A stretch of DNA of 64,000 bases from Puniceibacterium confluentis (GCF_007923445.1 NZ_VOJI01000001.1:372001-436000); one strand, 5' to 3'; shown: positions 38,324 to 47,387, numbered from the stretch's first letter. Notes: generated by a model from the sequence alone, not told the origin. Numbers and translations: made by a program.

Positions 38324-38995
38324 ATGAAACTGCTTGTCGTCGAGGATGACGCCACCACCGGGGCCTATATCGCCCGGGGGCTGCGCGAAGAGGGCCAGAG
38401 CGTCGATCTGGTGACCAGCGGCAAGGAGGCACTGATCCAGGCGACGGGCGGCAGCTATGACGTGTTGATCGTGGACCGGATGCTGCCCGGGATTGATGGC
38501 ATGACGCTGGTCAAGACCCTGCGCGGCGCGGGCAACAGCACCCCGGTCCTGTTCCTGACATCGCTGGGCAGTGTCGAGGACCGGATCAGCGGCCTGAACG
38601 CGGGCGGCGACGACTATCTCGTCAAGCCTTTCGCCTTTGGCGAGCTGTCGGCCCGGGTCGCCGCACTGGCGCGGCGGCCGCAGACGCTGGAACAGGAAAC
38701 GGTGCTGCGCGCCGGTCCGCTGGAAATGGATCTGATCGCGCGCAAGGTCACGCGCGAAGGGCGCGACATCGACCTGCTGCCGCGCGAATTTGCCATTCTG
38801 GAACACCTGATGCGCCGCAAGGGCAGGGTGCAGACCCGCACCATGCTGCTGGAATCGGTCTGGGACATCTCGTTTGACCCGATGACGAATGTGGTGGAAA
38901 CCCACATCAGCCGGTTGCGCGCCAAGGTCGACAAGCCGTTCGACACCGAGCTGATCAAGACGGTGCGCGGCGCCGGCTACCGGATCGAGGCGTGA
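38324..38995 (+). CDS. OmpR/PhoB-family response regulator
   Basis: A 223-residue regulator with an N-terminal receiver domain (acidic pocket Glu7, Asp8; phosphoacceptor Asp51 in VDRMLPG; Lys in YLVKPFAF) and a C-terminal winged helix (REFAILEHLMRRKGRVQTR). Closest to the QseB/TctD-like group by eye. GAGG five bases upstream favours ATG 38324 over GTG 38321. Its stop overlaps the GTG start of the kinase gene, so the two are co-translated. Confidence 0.93.
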   Translation: MKLLVVEDDATTGAYIARGLREEGQSVDLVTSGKEALIQATGGSYDVLIVDRMLPGIDGMTLVKTLRGAGNSTPVLFLTSLGSVEDRISGLNAGGDDYLVKPFAFGELSARVAALARRPQTLEQETVLRAGPLEMDLIARKVTREGRDIDLLPREFAILEHLMRRKGRVQTRTMLLESVWDISFDPMTNVVETHISRLRAKVDKPFDTELIKTVRGAGYRIEA

Positions 38996-40344
38996 CCCTG
39001 TCCCGCACGTCGATGCTGCGCTCGATGCCGCTGCGGCTGGCCGGCGGGCTGGTGCTGCTTTTTTCGGTGATCTCGCTGGTCAGTCTGGCCGCGAGTTATG
39101 TCTATACCCAGCGGTCGTTCGAAATGACCATGCGCGCCGATCTCACCCAGGACATGGCCGGGTTCCGCGCCGCCCCCTCTGCGGCTGCGCTTGCCGTGCT
39201 GGTCGAGGCCGAGGCGCGCAGCACCGACCCCGAGCGGGTGGTGCTGAGCTATTTTGCCCCCAACGGGCGGCATTACGGCAATGCGGTGGTGGCGCGCGAC
39301 GCGGACGGCTACCGCATCGTGTCGGATCTGCCGGGGCAGCCCGAGATCACCGGGCGCTATCTGGCCCTGACGTCGTCGCTGCGGGGCGGACAGCTGACCG
39401 TGGCGCGAAGCCGCGCGCAGATCGACGCCCTGCGGGGGGTCTTTCTGAACATCCTCGGCCTGAGCCTGCTGCCGACCATCCTCATCGCGCTGTCGGGGGG
39501 ATTGATCCTGGCCCGGCGCGGGGCGCGGCATGTGGCGGTGGTCGGCGGCACCCTGGACCGGCTGACCTCGGGGGATCTTGGCGCGCGGGTGGGTGACGCC
39601 CGCGGCTGGTCCGACGACCTGGCGCGCATCGGCGCAAAGGTCGATCAGATGGCCCGCAGCCAGGAAGACACGGTGGCCAGCCTGCGGCAGGTGTCGGCAG
39701 ACATCGCCCATGACCTCAAGACTCCGATCCAGCGGGTCGCGGTGCATCTGGACGAGTTGTCGCAAAGCGCGGATCTGCCCGCCGCCGACCGTGTGCTGGT
39801 GGACAAGGCGCTTGCCGAACTCGATGGCATCGTGTCGGTGTTTCATTCGCTTCTGCAACTGGCGCAGATCGAAAGCGGATCACCCCGGGCGCGGTTCGCC
39901 CCGGTCGACCTGGCCGCCGTGTGCCGGACGCTGTGCGACGTCTACGAACCCTCGGCGGCCGAGTGCGGCCAGACCCTGACCTGTGTTCTGCCCGAGCATC
40001 CGGTGCGTCCGGTGCACGGTGACCGCAACCTGCTGGGTCAGGTGCTGGCCAACCTGATTGAAAACGCCCTGAGGCACACCCCGCCGGGCAGCAGCATCAC
40101 GGTCGCCCTGTCCCAGACCGAGACCGATGTCGAGCTGTCGGTCCGCGATACCGGCCCCGGAATCCCTGAATCCGAGCGCGAGCAGGTGCTGCGCCGCCTC
40201 TATCGGCTGGACCGCAGCCGTTCGACGCCGGGCAACGGGCTGGGTCTGAGCCTTGTTGCGGGCATCGCGCAGGTGCACGATGCGGCGCTGACACTGGAGG
40301 ATGCAAACCCCGGACTGCGCGTCAGGCTCAGGTTCCCGGGTTGA
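38992..40344 (+). CDS. Sensor histidine kinase
   Basis: A 450-residue membrane kinase with two hydrophobic segments (near residues 14-36 and 155-177) that flank a periplasmic sensor region of about 115 residues, then a HAMP domain, dimerisation box ADIAHDLKTP (His240) and an ATPase domain with NLIENALRHTP, DTGPGIP and GNGLGLSLV. The HAMP-side DRLTSGDLGAR segment is normal. The start is GTG in a GTGA overlap. It converges with the GntR gene and overlaps its end by 17 bases. Confidence 0.93.
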   Translation: MTLSRTSMLRSMPLRLAGGLVLLFSVISLVSLAASYVYTQRSFEMTMRADLTQDMAGFRAAPSAAALAVLVEAEARSTDPERVVLSYFAPNGRHYGNAVVARDADGYRIVSDLPGQPEITGRYLALTSSLRGGQLTVARSRAQIDALRGVFLNILGLSLLPTILIALSGGLILARRGARHVAVVGGTLDRLTSGDLGARVGDARGWSDDLARIGAKVDQMARSQEDTVASLRQVSADIAHDLKTPIQRVAVHLDELSQSADLPAADRVLVDKALAELDGIVSVFHSLLQLAQIESGSPRARFAPVDLAAVCRTLCDVYEPSAAECGQTLTCVLPEHPVRPVHGDRNLLGQVLANLIENALRHTPPGSSITVALSQTETDVELSVRDTGPGIPESEREQVLRRLYRLDRSRSTPGNGLGLSLVAGIAQVHDAALTLEDANPGLRVRLRFPG

Positions 40345-41044
40345 TCAGCGCCTGTTTCAGGGTCCGGGCCGGCGCCGTGGTCTGACGCAGGTCCAGTGCG
40401 GTGTGCAGGTCCACCAGGTGGCTGCGCATCAGGGCCTCGGCGCTGGTGCCGTCGCTTGCTGCAATCGCTTCGATCAGGGCGTGATGGGCGTGGCTTTCGC
40501 ACAGGGCGGATTCGCGCCGCCAGTACAGCGCGATGATCAGGGACGAGCGGGCGATCAGCGTGGCAATGAAGCCGCCGATCGTCTCTTGACCGGCGATGCG
40601 GGCAATCTCTTTGTGAAACAGGCCCGACAGATGCAGCGCACGCCCCCTGTCGCCGCCGGCCATGGCGGCATGTTCCTCGGAAATATGTCGGCGCAGCGTG
40701 GCGATATCCGCGGCCGTCGCCCGGGTGGCGGCCATGTGGGCGGTGCGGGGCTCCAGCAGTTCGCGGGCCTCGAACACCTCGCGTGCCTCCTGCTGGCTGG
40801 GTTGGGCGACATAGGCACCGCGGTTGCGGTGGATCTCGACCAGCTGGATATGCGCCAGACGCTGCAAGGCCGCCCGCACGATGGTGCGCGAGACGCCATA
40901 GACCTCGCCGATGTCGTCCTCGCCCAGCTTGGTGCCCGGTGTCAGCCGGTGTTCGTGGATTGCCAGCGACAGCGCCTCGGCCACCCTGTCGCTGGCGGCA
41001 AGGCGGGCAAGACTGCGCAGGGGTGTGGTGTCAGGGCTGTTCAT
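40328..41044 (-). CDS. GntR family regulator, FCD type
   Basis: A 238-residue regulator with an N-terminal winged helix (GTKLGEDDIGEVYGVSRTIVR then RGAYVAQPS) and an all-helical FCD effector domain whose metal-binding residues include Arg/His in EARELLEPRTAHMAA and FHKEIARIAG and HALIEAI. FCD regulators sense carboxylates or related metabolites. The start at 41044 lacks a strong ribosome site but matches the family. Divergent from the ABC-racemase operon with palindromes in between, so it is the likely repressor of that operon and of itself. Confidence 0.92.
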   Translation of the reverse strand: MNSPDTTPLRSLARLAASDRVAEALSLAIHEHRLTPGTKLGEDDIGEVYGVSRTIVRAALQRLAHIQLVEIHRNRGAYVAQPSQQEAREVFEARELLEPRTAHMAATRATAADIATLRRHISEEHAAMAGGDRGRALHLSGLFHKEIARIAGQETIGGFIATLIARSSLIIALYWRRESALCESHAHHALIEAIAASDGTSAEALMRSHLVDLHTALDLRQTTAPARTLKQALINPGT

Positions 41045-41123
41045 GGTCAAATCTCTGGGTTCAGGAATGCCAGAGCGCTTCGCCCACAGCAAGCAGGGGA
41101 CGGCGCGCGACCTCGCGTGGAAC

Positions 41124-41141
41124 TATTGTATACAATATTGT
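41124..41141. promoter_or_regulatory. Overlapping palindromes, candidate GntR operator
   Basis: TATTGTATACAATA (41124-41137) is a perfect 14-base palindrome, and ACAATATTGT (41132-41141) is a second perfect palindrome overlapping it. The core TTGTATACAA fits the TNGT-NN-ACNA pattern of FCD-type GntR sites. It lies 80 bases upstream of the GntR gene and 138 bases upstream of the ABC operon. Confidence 0.75.
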
Positions 41142-41278
41142 GTCCGAAAAGCGGGCAGAGCCTCGGCAACCTGACTGAGTTTTGAGCAATCCGCTGCATC
41201 GCTGCCCGGCAGCGGCCGTGACTGTTTGCAAGCATCGCGCCCCCGCAGGCTAGATCGTCGTCAAGCCACGGGGGTAAC

Positions 41279-42262
41279 ATGAACCAGCCGATCCAGGACC
41301 TTGAATTGGTCTCCGTCACCAAACGTTATGGCAACACGATTGCGGTCGATGCCATCAACCATCATTTCCGACCCGCCAGCTACACCTGCCTGTTGGGGCC
41401 CTCGGGCTGCGGAAAATCCTCGACCCTGCGGATGATTGCCGGTCACGAGTCGGTCAGCGACGGCGCAATCAATCTGGCCGGGCGGGACATCTCGCACCTG
41501 CCGCCGGCCAGACGCGGCACCGCGATGATGTTCCAGAGCTATGCCCTGTTCCCACACCTGAGTGTGACCGACAATGTCGCCTTTTCGCTCAAGATGAAGG
41601 GTGTGGACGTCGGAGAGCGGCGGAACAAGGCGCATGAGATGCTGGAACTGGTCGACCTGTCCGCGATGGCCCAGCGACTGCCGGATCAGCTTTCAGGCGG
41701 GCAGCAACAGCGGGTGGCGCTGGCCCGCGCGCTGATCACCCGGCCGCAGGTGCTGTTGCTGGACGAGCCGCTGTCGGCGCTGGACCCGTTTCTGCGAATC
41801 CGCATGCGGGGCGAGCTGCGCAAGCTGCAGCGCGAATTGGGCATCAGTTTCATTCATGTGACCCACGGCCAAGACGAGGCGCTGGCCCTGGCGGACGAGA
41901 TCGTGGTGATGAACAACGCGGTGATCGAACAGGCCGGTCCGGCGCGGGACGTGTTCAACGCCCCAAGGACCCGGTTCGTGGCGCAGTTCATGGGCGGGCA
42001 CAACGTTGTCGCCCTGCCAGAGGGACATTTTGCCATTCGCACCGATGCCGTCGGCGTCGGCGCGCCGGGCAGCGGCATCGCCGCCAGTGTCACCGGCATC
42101 GAATATCAGGGCACGCACGTTTCCGTGCTGGCCCGGATCGCAGGTGATCAGGAGGTCACGGCCCTGGTGCCCGATACCGAATTCTTTTCCAGCCCGCGCA
42201 GCCCCGGGGACCCGGTCGGCCTGGTCTGGGATGCGCGCAATCTGCACAAACTGACCGCGTGA
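41279..42262 (+). CDS. PotA-type ABC transporter ATP-binding protein
   Basis: A 327-residue ATPase of the polyamine/iron/opine importer family. Walker A GPSGCGKSS, signature LSGGQQQR, Walker B LLLDEP and the H-loop histidine in HVTHGQDEA are intact, followed by a C-terminal TOBE domain (residues 245-325) with GTHVSVLAR. It is the first gene of the operon, and its ATG has GGGGGTAAC upstream. It should power the two permeases downstream. Confidence 0.94.
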   Translation: MNQPIQDLELVSVTKRYGNTIAVDAINHHFRPASYTCLLGPSGCGKSSTLRMIAGHESVSDGAINLAGRDISHLPPARRGTAMMFQSYALFPHLSVTDNVAFSLKMKGVDVGERRNKAHEMLELVDLSAMAQRLPDQLSGGQQQRVALARALITRPQVLLLDEPLSALDPFLRIRMRGELRKLQRELGISFIHVTHGQDEALALADEIVVMNNAVIEQAGPARDVFNAPRTRFVAQFMGGHNVVALPEGHFAIRTDAVGVGAPGSGIAASVTGIEYQGTHVSVLARIAGDQEVTALVPDTEFFSSPRSPGDPVGLVWDARNLHKLTA

Positions 42263-42293
42263 CGCGGCGCAAGTCTGACAAGGAGAGAGACTT

Positions 42294-43559
42294 ATGACAC
42301 TGAAATCGATTTCCCGCCGTGGAGTGCTCAAGGGCGGTGCGGCCTTTGCCGCCGGATCTACCCTCGGCGCGCCGATGATCTGGGCGCAGAACATCAAGGA
42401 TGTGACCCTGCGCCAGTTCGGCACCGGCGTGTCCAACCTCAACGAGGTGGCGCAGAAGGTGAAGGAAGACCTGGGCTTCACGCTGGAAATGACGGCACTG
42501 GACACGGATTCGGTGACCCAGCGCGCCGCAACCCAGCCCAACAGCTTTGACATCGCGGATATCGAGTATTTTATCTGCAAGAAGGTCTGGCCGGCCGGCA
42601 ACCTGCAGGCGATGGATACCAGCAAGATCAAGAATTACGACAAGATCGTCGGCATTTTCCGCGATGGCAAGCTCACCCCCGAAAGCGTCATCGCCCAGGG
42701 CACGGCGCCGCACACCGTCGGGTTCACCTCCGGCCCGGACGGCACCGACTTCGTGCAGGAAGAGTCGGGCTGGATGACGCTGATCCCGACCATCTACAAC
42801 GCCGACACACTGGGCATCCGTCCCGACCTGATCGGGCGGCCGATTTCCAAGTGGGCCGAGTTGCTGAACCCCGAGTTCAAGGGAAAGGCGTCGATTCTCG
42901 ACATCTCGTCGATCGGGATCATGGACATGGCGATGGTCATCGAATCGATGGGTGAACACACCTACGGCGACAAGGGCAACATGACGAAGGAAGAGATCGA
43001 CATGACCCTTGGCATCTTTACCGAAGCCAAGAAGAACGGTCAGTTCCGCGCCTTCTGGAAGTCGTTCGACGAATCGGTCAACCTGATGGCGAGCGGCGAG
43101 GTGGTGATCCAGTCGATGTGGTCACCCGCCATCACCGCCGTGAAATCCAAGGGTATTCCCTGCGTCTACCAGCCGCTGGAAGAGGGCTACCGGTCCTGGG
43201 GCGGCGGCATCGGGTTGTCAGCGGCCCTGACCGGTCTGGAACGTGATGCGGCCTATGAATACATCAACTGGTACCTCGACGGCTGGGTCGGCGGATTCCT
43301 GATGCGGCAGGGGTACTATTCGGCGGTGCCGTCGACCTCGAAGGATTACATGTCCGAGAACGAATGGGGCTACTGGTTCGAGGGCAAGGAAGCCACGGAC
43401 GTCATCACCTCGCCGTTCGGCGATCCGCTGGCACAGGCAGGCGAGACGCGGGACGGCGGATCCTTCGAAGAACGGATGGGCGCAGTGGCCTGCTGGAACT
43501 CGGTCATGGACGAGAACCAGTACATGGTGCGCAAGTGGAATGAATTCATCGCGGCGTGA
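42294..43559 (+). CDS. Extracellular solute-binding protein (PotD/SBP_bac_8 type), Tat-exported
   Basis: A 421-residue periplasmic binding protein. The signal begins SRRGVLKGGAAF, a twin-arginine motif, so export is probably through Tat in folded form. The rest resembles PotD/spermidine-putrescine-type proteins, with the TLRQFGTGVSNLNEVAQK opening and the ASGEVVIQSMWSPAI segment. AGGAGAG lies eight bases before the ATG. Ligand unknown; the racemase downstream hints at an amino-acid derivative or hydantoin. A strong hairpin after the stop may stabilise its part of the message. Confidence 0.9.
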   Translation: MTLKSISRRGVLKGGAAFAAGSTLGAPMIWAQNIKDVTLRQFGTGVSNLNEVAQKVKEDLGFTLEMTALDTDSVTQRAATQPNSFDIADIEYFICKKVWPAGNLQAMDTSKIKNYDKIVGIFRDGKLTPESVIAQGTAPHTVGFTSGPDGTDFVQEESGWMTLIPTIYNADTLGIRPDLIGRPISKWAELLNPEFKGKASILDISSIGIMDMAMVIESMGEHTYGDKGNMTKEEIDMTLGIFTEAKKNGQFRAFWKSFDESVNLMASGEVVIQSMWSPAITAVKSKGIPCVYQPLEEGYRSWGGGIGLSAALTGLERDAAYEYINWYLDGWVGGFLMRQGYYSAVPSTSKDYMSENEWGYWFEGKEATDVITSPFGDPLAQAGETRDGGSFEERMGAVACWNSVMDENQYMVRKWNEFIAA

Positions 43560-43572
43560 TGTGAGTTCTGCG

Positions 43573-43594
43573 GGCCGGGCGGTGGCGCCCGGCC
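43573..43594 (+). terminator. Hairpin between binding-protein and permease genes
   Basis: Perfect nine-base stem GGCCGGGCG/CGCCCGGCC with a GTGG loop, 14 bases after the stop and without a T-run. In ABC operons such hairpins usually attenuate or protect the binding-protein message so it exceeds the permeases. Confidence 0.7.
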
Positions 43595-43625
43595 GGTGTC
43601 GCCGGAGCGGGGGCCAGCCCCCACA

Positions 43626-43652
43626 CCCCCGGCATATTTGACCCAGAGAAGA
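43626..43652 (+). repeat. Extragenic TATTT/AGAAGA element, copy D (divergent)
   Basis: CCCCCGGCATATTTGACCC then AGAGAAGA, 67 bases after the binding-protein stop and just before the permease gene. The GC half is degenerate, but the TATTTGACCC part matches copy E (TATTTGACCC) and the AGAGAAGA tail matches copies A and C. Confidence 0.65.
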
Positions 43653-43667
43653 TGCGGGATCTGAAGG

Positions 43668-44531
43668 ATGCGGATACAGCGACGACATGCGGGCATACTG
43701 GCCTGGCTTCAGGCGGCGCCGATGGCGCTGGTGTTGCTGGTGTTTCTGGTGGCGCCGATCGTGATGATTGCGGTGGTCAGTTTCTGGCAGGCGACCGAAT
43801 TTTCCATCATTCCGGCCTTTGAGTTCGACAACTACGAGTTTCTGTTCGGCTCATCGGTGACGTACCGGGTGTTTGTGAACACCTTCAAATACGCGCTGAT
43901 CACCTGGGCCTTCACCTTTCTGATCGGCTTTGCAGTCGCCTACTTTCTGGCGTTCCATGTGCGCAGCCTGACCTGGCAGATTGCCCTGTTCCTGTTGTGC
44001 ACGATCCCGTTCTGGACCTCGAACATCATCCGGATGATCAGCTGGATCCCGTTTCTGGGGCGCAACGGGATTGCCAATTCGGCGCTGATGTCCTGGGGCG
44101 TGATCGACGCGCCGCTGGACTGGCTGCTGTTTTCCGACTTTGCCGTGATCCTGGCCTTTGTGCACCTCTACACGCTGTTCATGGTGGTGCCGATCTTCAA
44201 CACCATGATGCGCATCGACCGCGCGCTGATCGAGGCGGCGCGGGATGCCGGAGCAAATGGCCTGCAGATCCTGTGGAACGTGATCGTGCCGCTCTGCAAG
44301 CCGGGGATCATGATCGGGTCGATTTTTGTGATAACCTTGGTGATGGGTGATTTCATCACCGTGCGATTCATGTCCGGCAGCCAGTCGGCCAACGTCGGAC
44401 GGCTGATTTCAAACGACATCGCGCTGTTGCAATATCCCTCTGCGGCGGCAACGGCCATGGTCCTGCTGGCCACTGTGCTGATCGTGATCGCGATCCTGCT
44501 GCGCTTTGTCGATATCCGGAAGGAATTGTAG
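43668..44531 (+). CDS. ABC transporter permease, PotB type
   Basis: A 287-residue inner-membrane permease with six helices. The EAA loop reads EAARDAGANGLQILWNVIVPLCKPG, and the segment SNIIRMISWIPFLGRNGIAN is typical of PotB. The ATG at 43668 has GAAGG directly abutting it, which is poor spacing, and no better in-frame start was seen. One base separates its stop from the region of the next ATG. Confidence 0.92.
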   Translation: MRIQRRHAGILAWLQAAPMALVLLVFLVAPIVMIAVVSFWQATEFSIIPAFEFDNYEFLFGSSVTYRVFVNTFKYALITWAFTFLIGFAVAYFLAFHVRSLTWQIALFLLCTIPFWTSNIIRMISWIPFLGRNGIANSALMSWGVIDAPLDWLLFSDFAVILAFVHLYTLFMVVPIFNTMMRIDRALIEAARDAGANGLQILWNVIVPLCKPGIMIGSIFVITLVMGDFITVRFMSGSQSANVGRLISNDIALLQYPSAAATAMVLLATVLIVIAILLRFVDIRKEL

Positions 44532-44532
44532 G

Positions 44533-45372
44533 ATGGAGCCGCGGCCCAGATCCTTTTACGTGCTGTCCGTGTTTTTTGCGCTGTTCCTGCTGTTCCTGTA
44601 CGGACCCACGATCACCATCGGCATCCTGTCCTTTCAGGGACCGGGCGGCGGGCTGACATTTCCGATGCGGGGCACCTCGCTGTACTGGTTCCGCGACCTG
44701 TTCGAGCAACAGGCGGTGGGCGACATATGGGGCAGCTTCCGGCGGAGTTTCGCCCTGGGGCTGATGGTGATGGTGACGACCGTTGTGGTGTCGGTGATGG
44801 GCGGGCTGGCGTTTCGCAAGAAGTTCCCCGGCGCGACGGTGCTGTTCTATCTCATCATCACCTCGCTGGTGATTCCGTCGATCCTGATTTCGCTGGGTGT
44901 CGGGCTGATGTTTTCGCAGGCCGGGCTGACCGTGCACTGGGCGACATCCGGGTTCGGGGCGCAGCTGACCTGGACCTTGCCCTTTGGTCTGCTGATCATG
45001 TTCGCCGTGTTCAACCGCTTTGACAAAAGCTATGAGGAGGCGGCGCGCGATCTGGGCGCCAGCCCCTGGCAGACGCTGCGCCATGTGGTGCTGCCGATCA
45101 TCGCTCCATCGCTGATCGGGGTTGCGCTGTTCGGCTTCACCCTCAGCTATGACGAATTCGCCCGCACCCTGCTGACGGCGGGCAGTTACAACACGCTGCC
45201 GCTGGAGATCTACGGCATGACCACCAACGTGACCTCGCCTGTGCTGTATGCGCTGGGCACGCTGACCACGCTGTTTTCGCTGGCGATGATCGCGGTATTC
45301 CTGGGCATCACCTGGATTGCGACCCGGCGTCGCGCCGCCCATGGTTCGGATGCGGGCAGCGGGGTGGTATGA
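44533..45372 (+). CDS. ABC transporter permease, PotC type
   Basis: A 279-residue permease that pairs with the previous one. Its EAA loop is EAARDLGASPWQTLRHVVLPIIAPS, and the FTLSYDEFARTLL segment is typical of PotC. The ATG at 44533 is favoured over an upstream frame start at 44506 that lies within the previous gene. Its stop overlaps the racemase start (ATGA). Confidence 0.92.
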   Translation: MEPRPRSFYVLSVFFALFLLFLYGPTITIGILSFQGPGGGLTFPMRGTSLYWFRDLFEQQAVGDIWGSFRRSFALGLMVMVTTVVVSVMGGLAFRKKFPGATVLFYLIITSLVIPSILISLGVGLMFSQAGLTVHWATSGFGAQLTWTLPFGLLIMFAVFNRFDKSYEEAARDLGASPWQTLRHVVLPIIAPSLIGVALFGFTLSYDEFARTLLTAGSYNTLPLEIYGMTTNVTSPVLYALGTLTTLFSLAMIAVFLGITWIATRRRAAHGSDAGSGVV

Positions 45373-46004
45373 TCGTTCTCATCAATCCCAACAGCACCGT
45401 GTCGATGACCGATGCCATGGTGCGCACAGCCCGGGACGTGGCGCGCGGGATCAAGGTGGTCGGCTGGACCTCGCACGACGGGCCGTCGGCGATTCAGGGG
45501 CCGGAGGATGGCGAGGCATCGGTGCCGCCGTTGCTGGAGCTGGTGGCCAAGGCCGCCGAACTGGGCCCGCAGGCGGTGATCATCGGCTGTTTTGACGACA
45601 CCGGGCTGGACGAAGCGCGTGCCATTGCCGGCTGCCCGGTGATCGGCATCGGGCAGGCGGCCTACCACATGGCGGTGCTCGCCGGAGAGCGGTTTTCCGT
45701 GGTCACGACGCTGGCGGTTTCCGTCCCGGTGCTCGAGGGCAACATCCGCCGCTACGGTCTGGCCGGGCACCTGGGGCGGGTGCGGGCCAGCGGGGTCGCG
45801 GTGCTCGATCTTGAGCGGGATCCAGAGGCTTCGGCGTTGCGGGTTCTGGACGAGGTCGCGGAGGCCGCGCGCGAGGATGGTGTGCAGAGCATCGTGCTGG
45901 GCTGTGCCGGCATGGTCGACCTGCCGGCCCGGGCCGCCGAGGTCAGCAATCTGCGCATCATCGACGGGGTGCGGTCAGCGGTGCAGATCGGCGCGCTCTT
46001 TTAA
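45369..46004 (+). CDS. Aspartate/glutamate (hydantoin) racemase family protein
   Basis: A 211-residue cofactor-independent racemase. The opening IVLINPNSTVSMT and the two catalytic cysteines (Cys74 in IIGCFDDTG, Cys179 in VLGCAGM) place it with HyuE-type hydantoin racemases and their relatives. Its position at the end of the PotABCD-like operon, coupled by ATGA, implies that the transporter brings in a chiral amino-acid derivative or cyclic ureide that is racemised before use. No hydantoinase or carbamoylase gene is in the operon, so the pathway is incomplete here. Confidence 0.9.
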   Translation: MIVLINPNSTVSMTDAMVRTARDVARGIKVVGWTSHDGPSAIQGPEDGEASVPPLLELVAKAAELGPQAVIIGCFDDTGLDEARAIAGCPVIGIGQAAYHMAVLAGERFSVVTTLAVSVPVLEGNIRRYGLAGHLGRVRASGVAVLDLERDPEASALRVLDEVAEAAREDGVQSIVLGCAGMVDLPARAAEVSNLRIIDGVRSAVQIGALF

Positions 46005-46015
46005 CCGCCGAGGCG

Positions 46016-46459
46016 TCAGTCCGCGGTGTCCAGCCAGATGGTCACCGGGCCGTCATTCACCAGGCTGACGGCCATGTCGGCACCAAAGCGTCCGGTCGCC
46101 GTGGCGATGCCCTGCGCCTGAATCTGCCCGGCGAAATGTTCATACAGGTGCCTGCCCGCGTCCGGCGCTGCCGCGGTGGAAAAGCCGGGACGGTTGCCGC
46201 GCGATGTGTCCGCAGCCAGAGTGAACTGACTGATCACCAGAGCGGCACCGCCGGTGTCCAGTACCGACCTGTTCATCTTTCCCGCGTCATCGGTAAAGAT
46301 GCGCAGCTTGGCGATCCTTGCGGCCAGTCGGTCGGCCGTGGCCTCGGTATCGCCCTGCATCGCGCAGACGAGGATCAGCAGTCCGGGGCCGATGTCGCCG
46401 AGAACGGCGCCATCGACGGCCACCGACGCCCGGCTGACCCGTTGCAGCAGTGCCCTCAC
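46016..46459 (-). CDS. dtd: D-aminoacyl-tRNA deacylase
   Basis: A 147-residue proofreading enzyme that removes D-amino acids (and glycine) from tRNA. The SQFTL motif and the NDGPVT (Gly-cisPro) motif form the active site and are intact, with the opening [16 protein letters not shown]. It overlaps the PfkB kinase gene by four bases (ATGA) and is convergent with the racemase gene only 11 bases away, a curious D-amino-acid neighbourhood. Confidence 0.97.
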   Translation of the reverse strand: MRALLQRVSRASVAVDGAVLGDIGPGLLILVCAMQGDTEATADRLAARIAKLRIFTDDAGKMNRSVLDTGGAALVISQFTLAADTSRGNRPGFSTAAAPDAGRHLYEHFAGQIQAQGIATATGRFGADMAVSLVNDGPVTIWLDTAD

Positions 46460-47358
46460 AGTTCGTGCAGCCAGGGCGGGTTGGCGCCGGCGCGGCTGAC
46501 GGTGATGGCGGCGGCCTGTGCGCCCAATGCGACCGCGGGCCGGAGGCTGTCCAGTGACGCGCTGCGCAGGCTGTCGCGCGTCAGCAGGCCATCACGGGAC
46601 AGCCCGGCCAGAAGTCCGGCGTTGAAGGTGTCACCGGCGCCGACGGTGTCGACGACCGTGGCCTTGTTCGCGGGCACGCGCAGGGTTCCGGCGGCGCTGG
46701 TGGCATCCACGCCTTCGGCGCCGCGGGTCACCAGCACCAGAGCGGTGCCTCTGGAGATCAGCTCCTCCGGGGTGGTGCCGAGCCACTCCATGTCTTCGTC
46801 CGAAACCTTGATGATGTCGGCGCAGGGCAGCATGGCGTCCAGCCGCTTGCGGTAGCCCGGCTCGTCCGTGATGAAATTGGGGCGGATGTTCGGATCCATC
46901 ATGATCACCCGGCGCCCCGCCTCGCGCTGGCAGAACGCGGCATAGGTGTCTGCGGCAGGTTCCGACACCAGGCTGATGCCGCCAAAGAACAGGGCGGTGA
47001 CCGTCGCGGGCAGATCCGGCAGATCCGTGGGCGCCAGCATCCGCCCGGCCGTCATCTCGTCATAAAAGGCGTATTTCGCGTGGCCGTTGGTAAGGGTCAC
47101 GAAGGCCAGCGTTGTGGGGCGGTCGCTGCGCGGCGACAGGGAATAGTCGACCTTGGAGGCATCCAGCGCGGCGCAGAGCTGGGCGCCGAAGAGGTCGGAC
47201 GAGAGGCCGCCGAAATATCCCGATGGCGCACCCAGGCGGCCAAGCGCGATGGCGGTGTTGAACACCGCGCCGCCGGACAACGGCGCAAAGGCGGGCTCTC
47301 CTGCGCTGGTTTCGCGCGGCAGCATGTCGATCAGGGCTTCTCCGCAGCACAGGATCAT
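46456..47358 (-). CDS. PfkB-family sugar kinase
   Basis: A 300-residue ribokinase-like kinase, probably a fructokinase or similar. The N-terminal [25 protein letters not shown] signature 1 and the C-terminal [12 protein letters not shown] signature 2 (catalytic Asp) are present. GAGGAG is the ribosome site. A LacI-type operator-like palindrome lies 18 bases upstream of the start. It is co-transcribed with dtd; no sugar transporter is adjacent. Confidence 0.92.
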   Translation of the reverse strand: MILCCGEALIDMLPRETSAGEPAFAPLSGGAVFNTAIALGRLGAPSGYFGGLSSDLFGAQLCAALDASKVDYSLSPRSDRPTTLAFVTLTNGHAKYAFYDEMTAGRMLAPTDLPDLPATVTALFFGGISLVSEPAADTYAAFCQREAGRRVIMMDPNIRPNFITDEPGYRKRLDAMLPCADIIKVSDEDMEWLGTTPEELISRGTALVLVTRGAEGVDATSAAGTLRVPANKATVVDTVGAGDTFNAGLLAGLSRDGLLTRDSLRSASLDSLRPAVALGAQAAAITVSRAGANPPWLHEL

Positions 47359-47375
47359 GGCGATCTCCTCAAAAT

Positions 47376-47387
47376 GTTTGCGCTAAC
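47376..47387 (-). promoter_or_regulatory. LacI-type operator-like site before sugar kinase
   Basis: GTTTGCGCTAAC is a 12-base near-palindrome (mismatch only at positions 4 and 9) with the GCGC centre typical of LacI/GalR-family sites such as GTTAGCGCTAAC. No LacI-family gene lies in the window. Confidence 0.5.
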
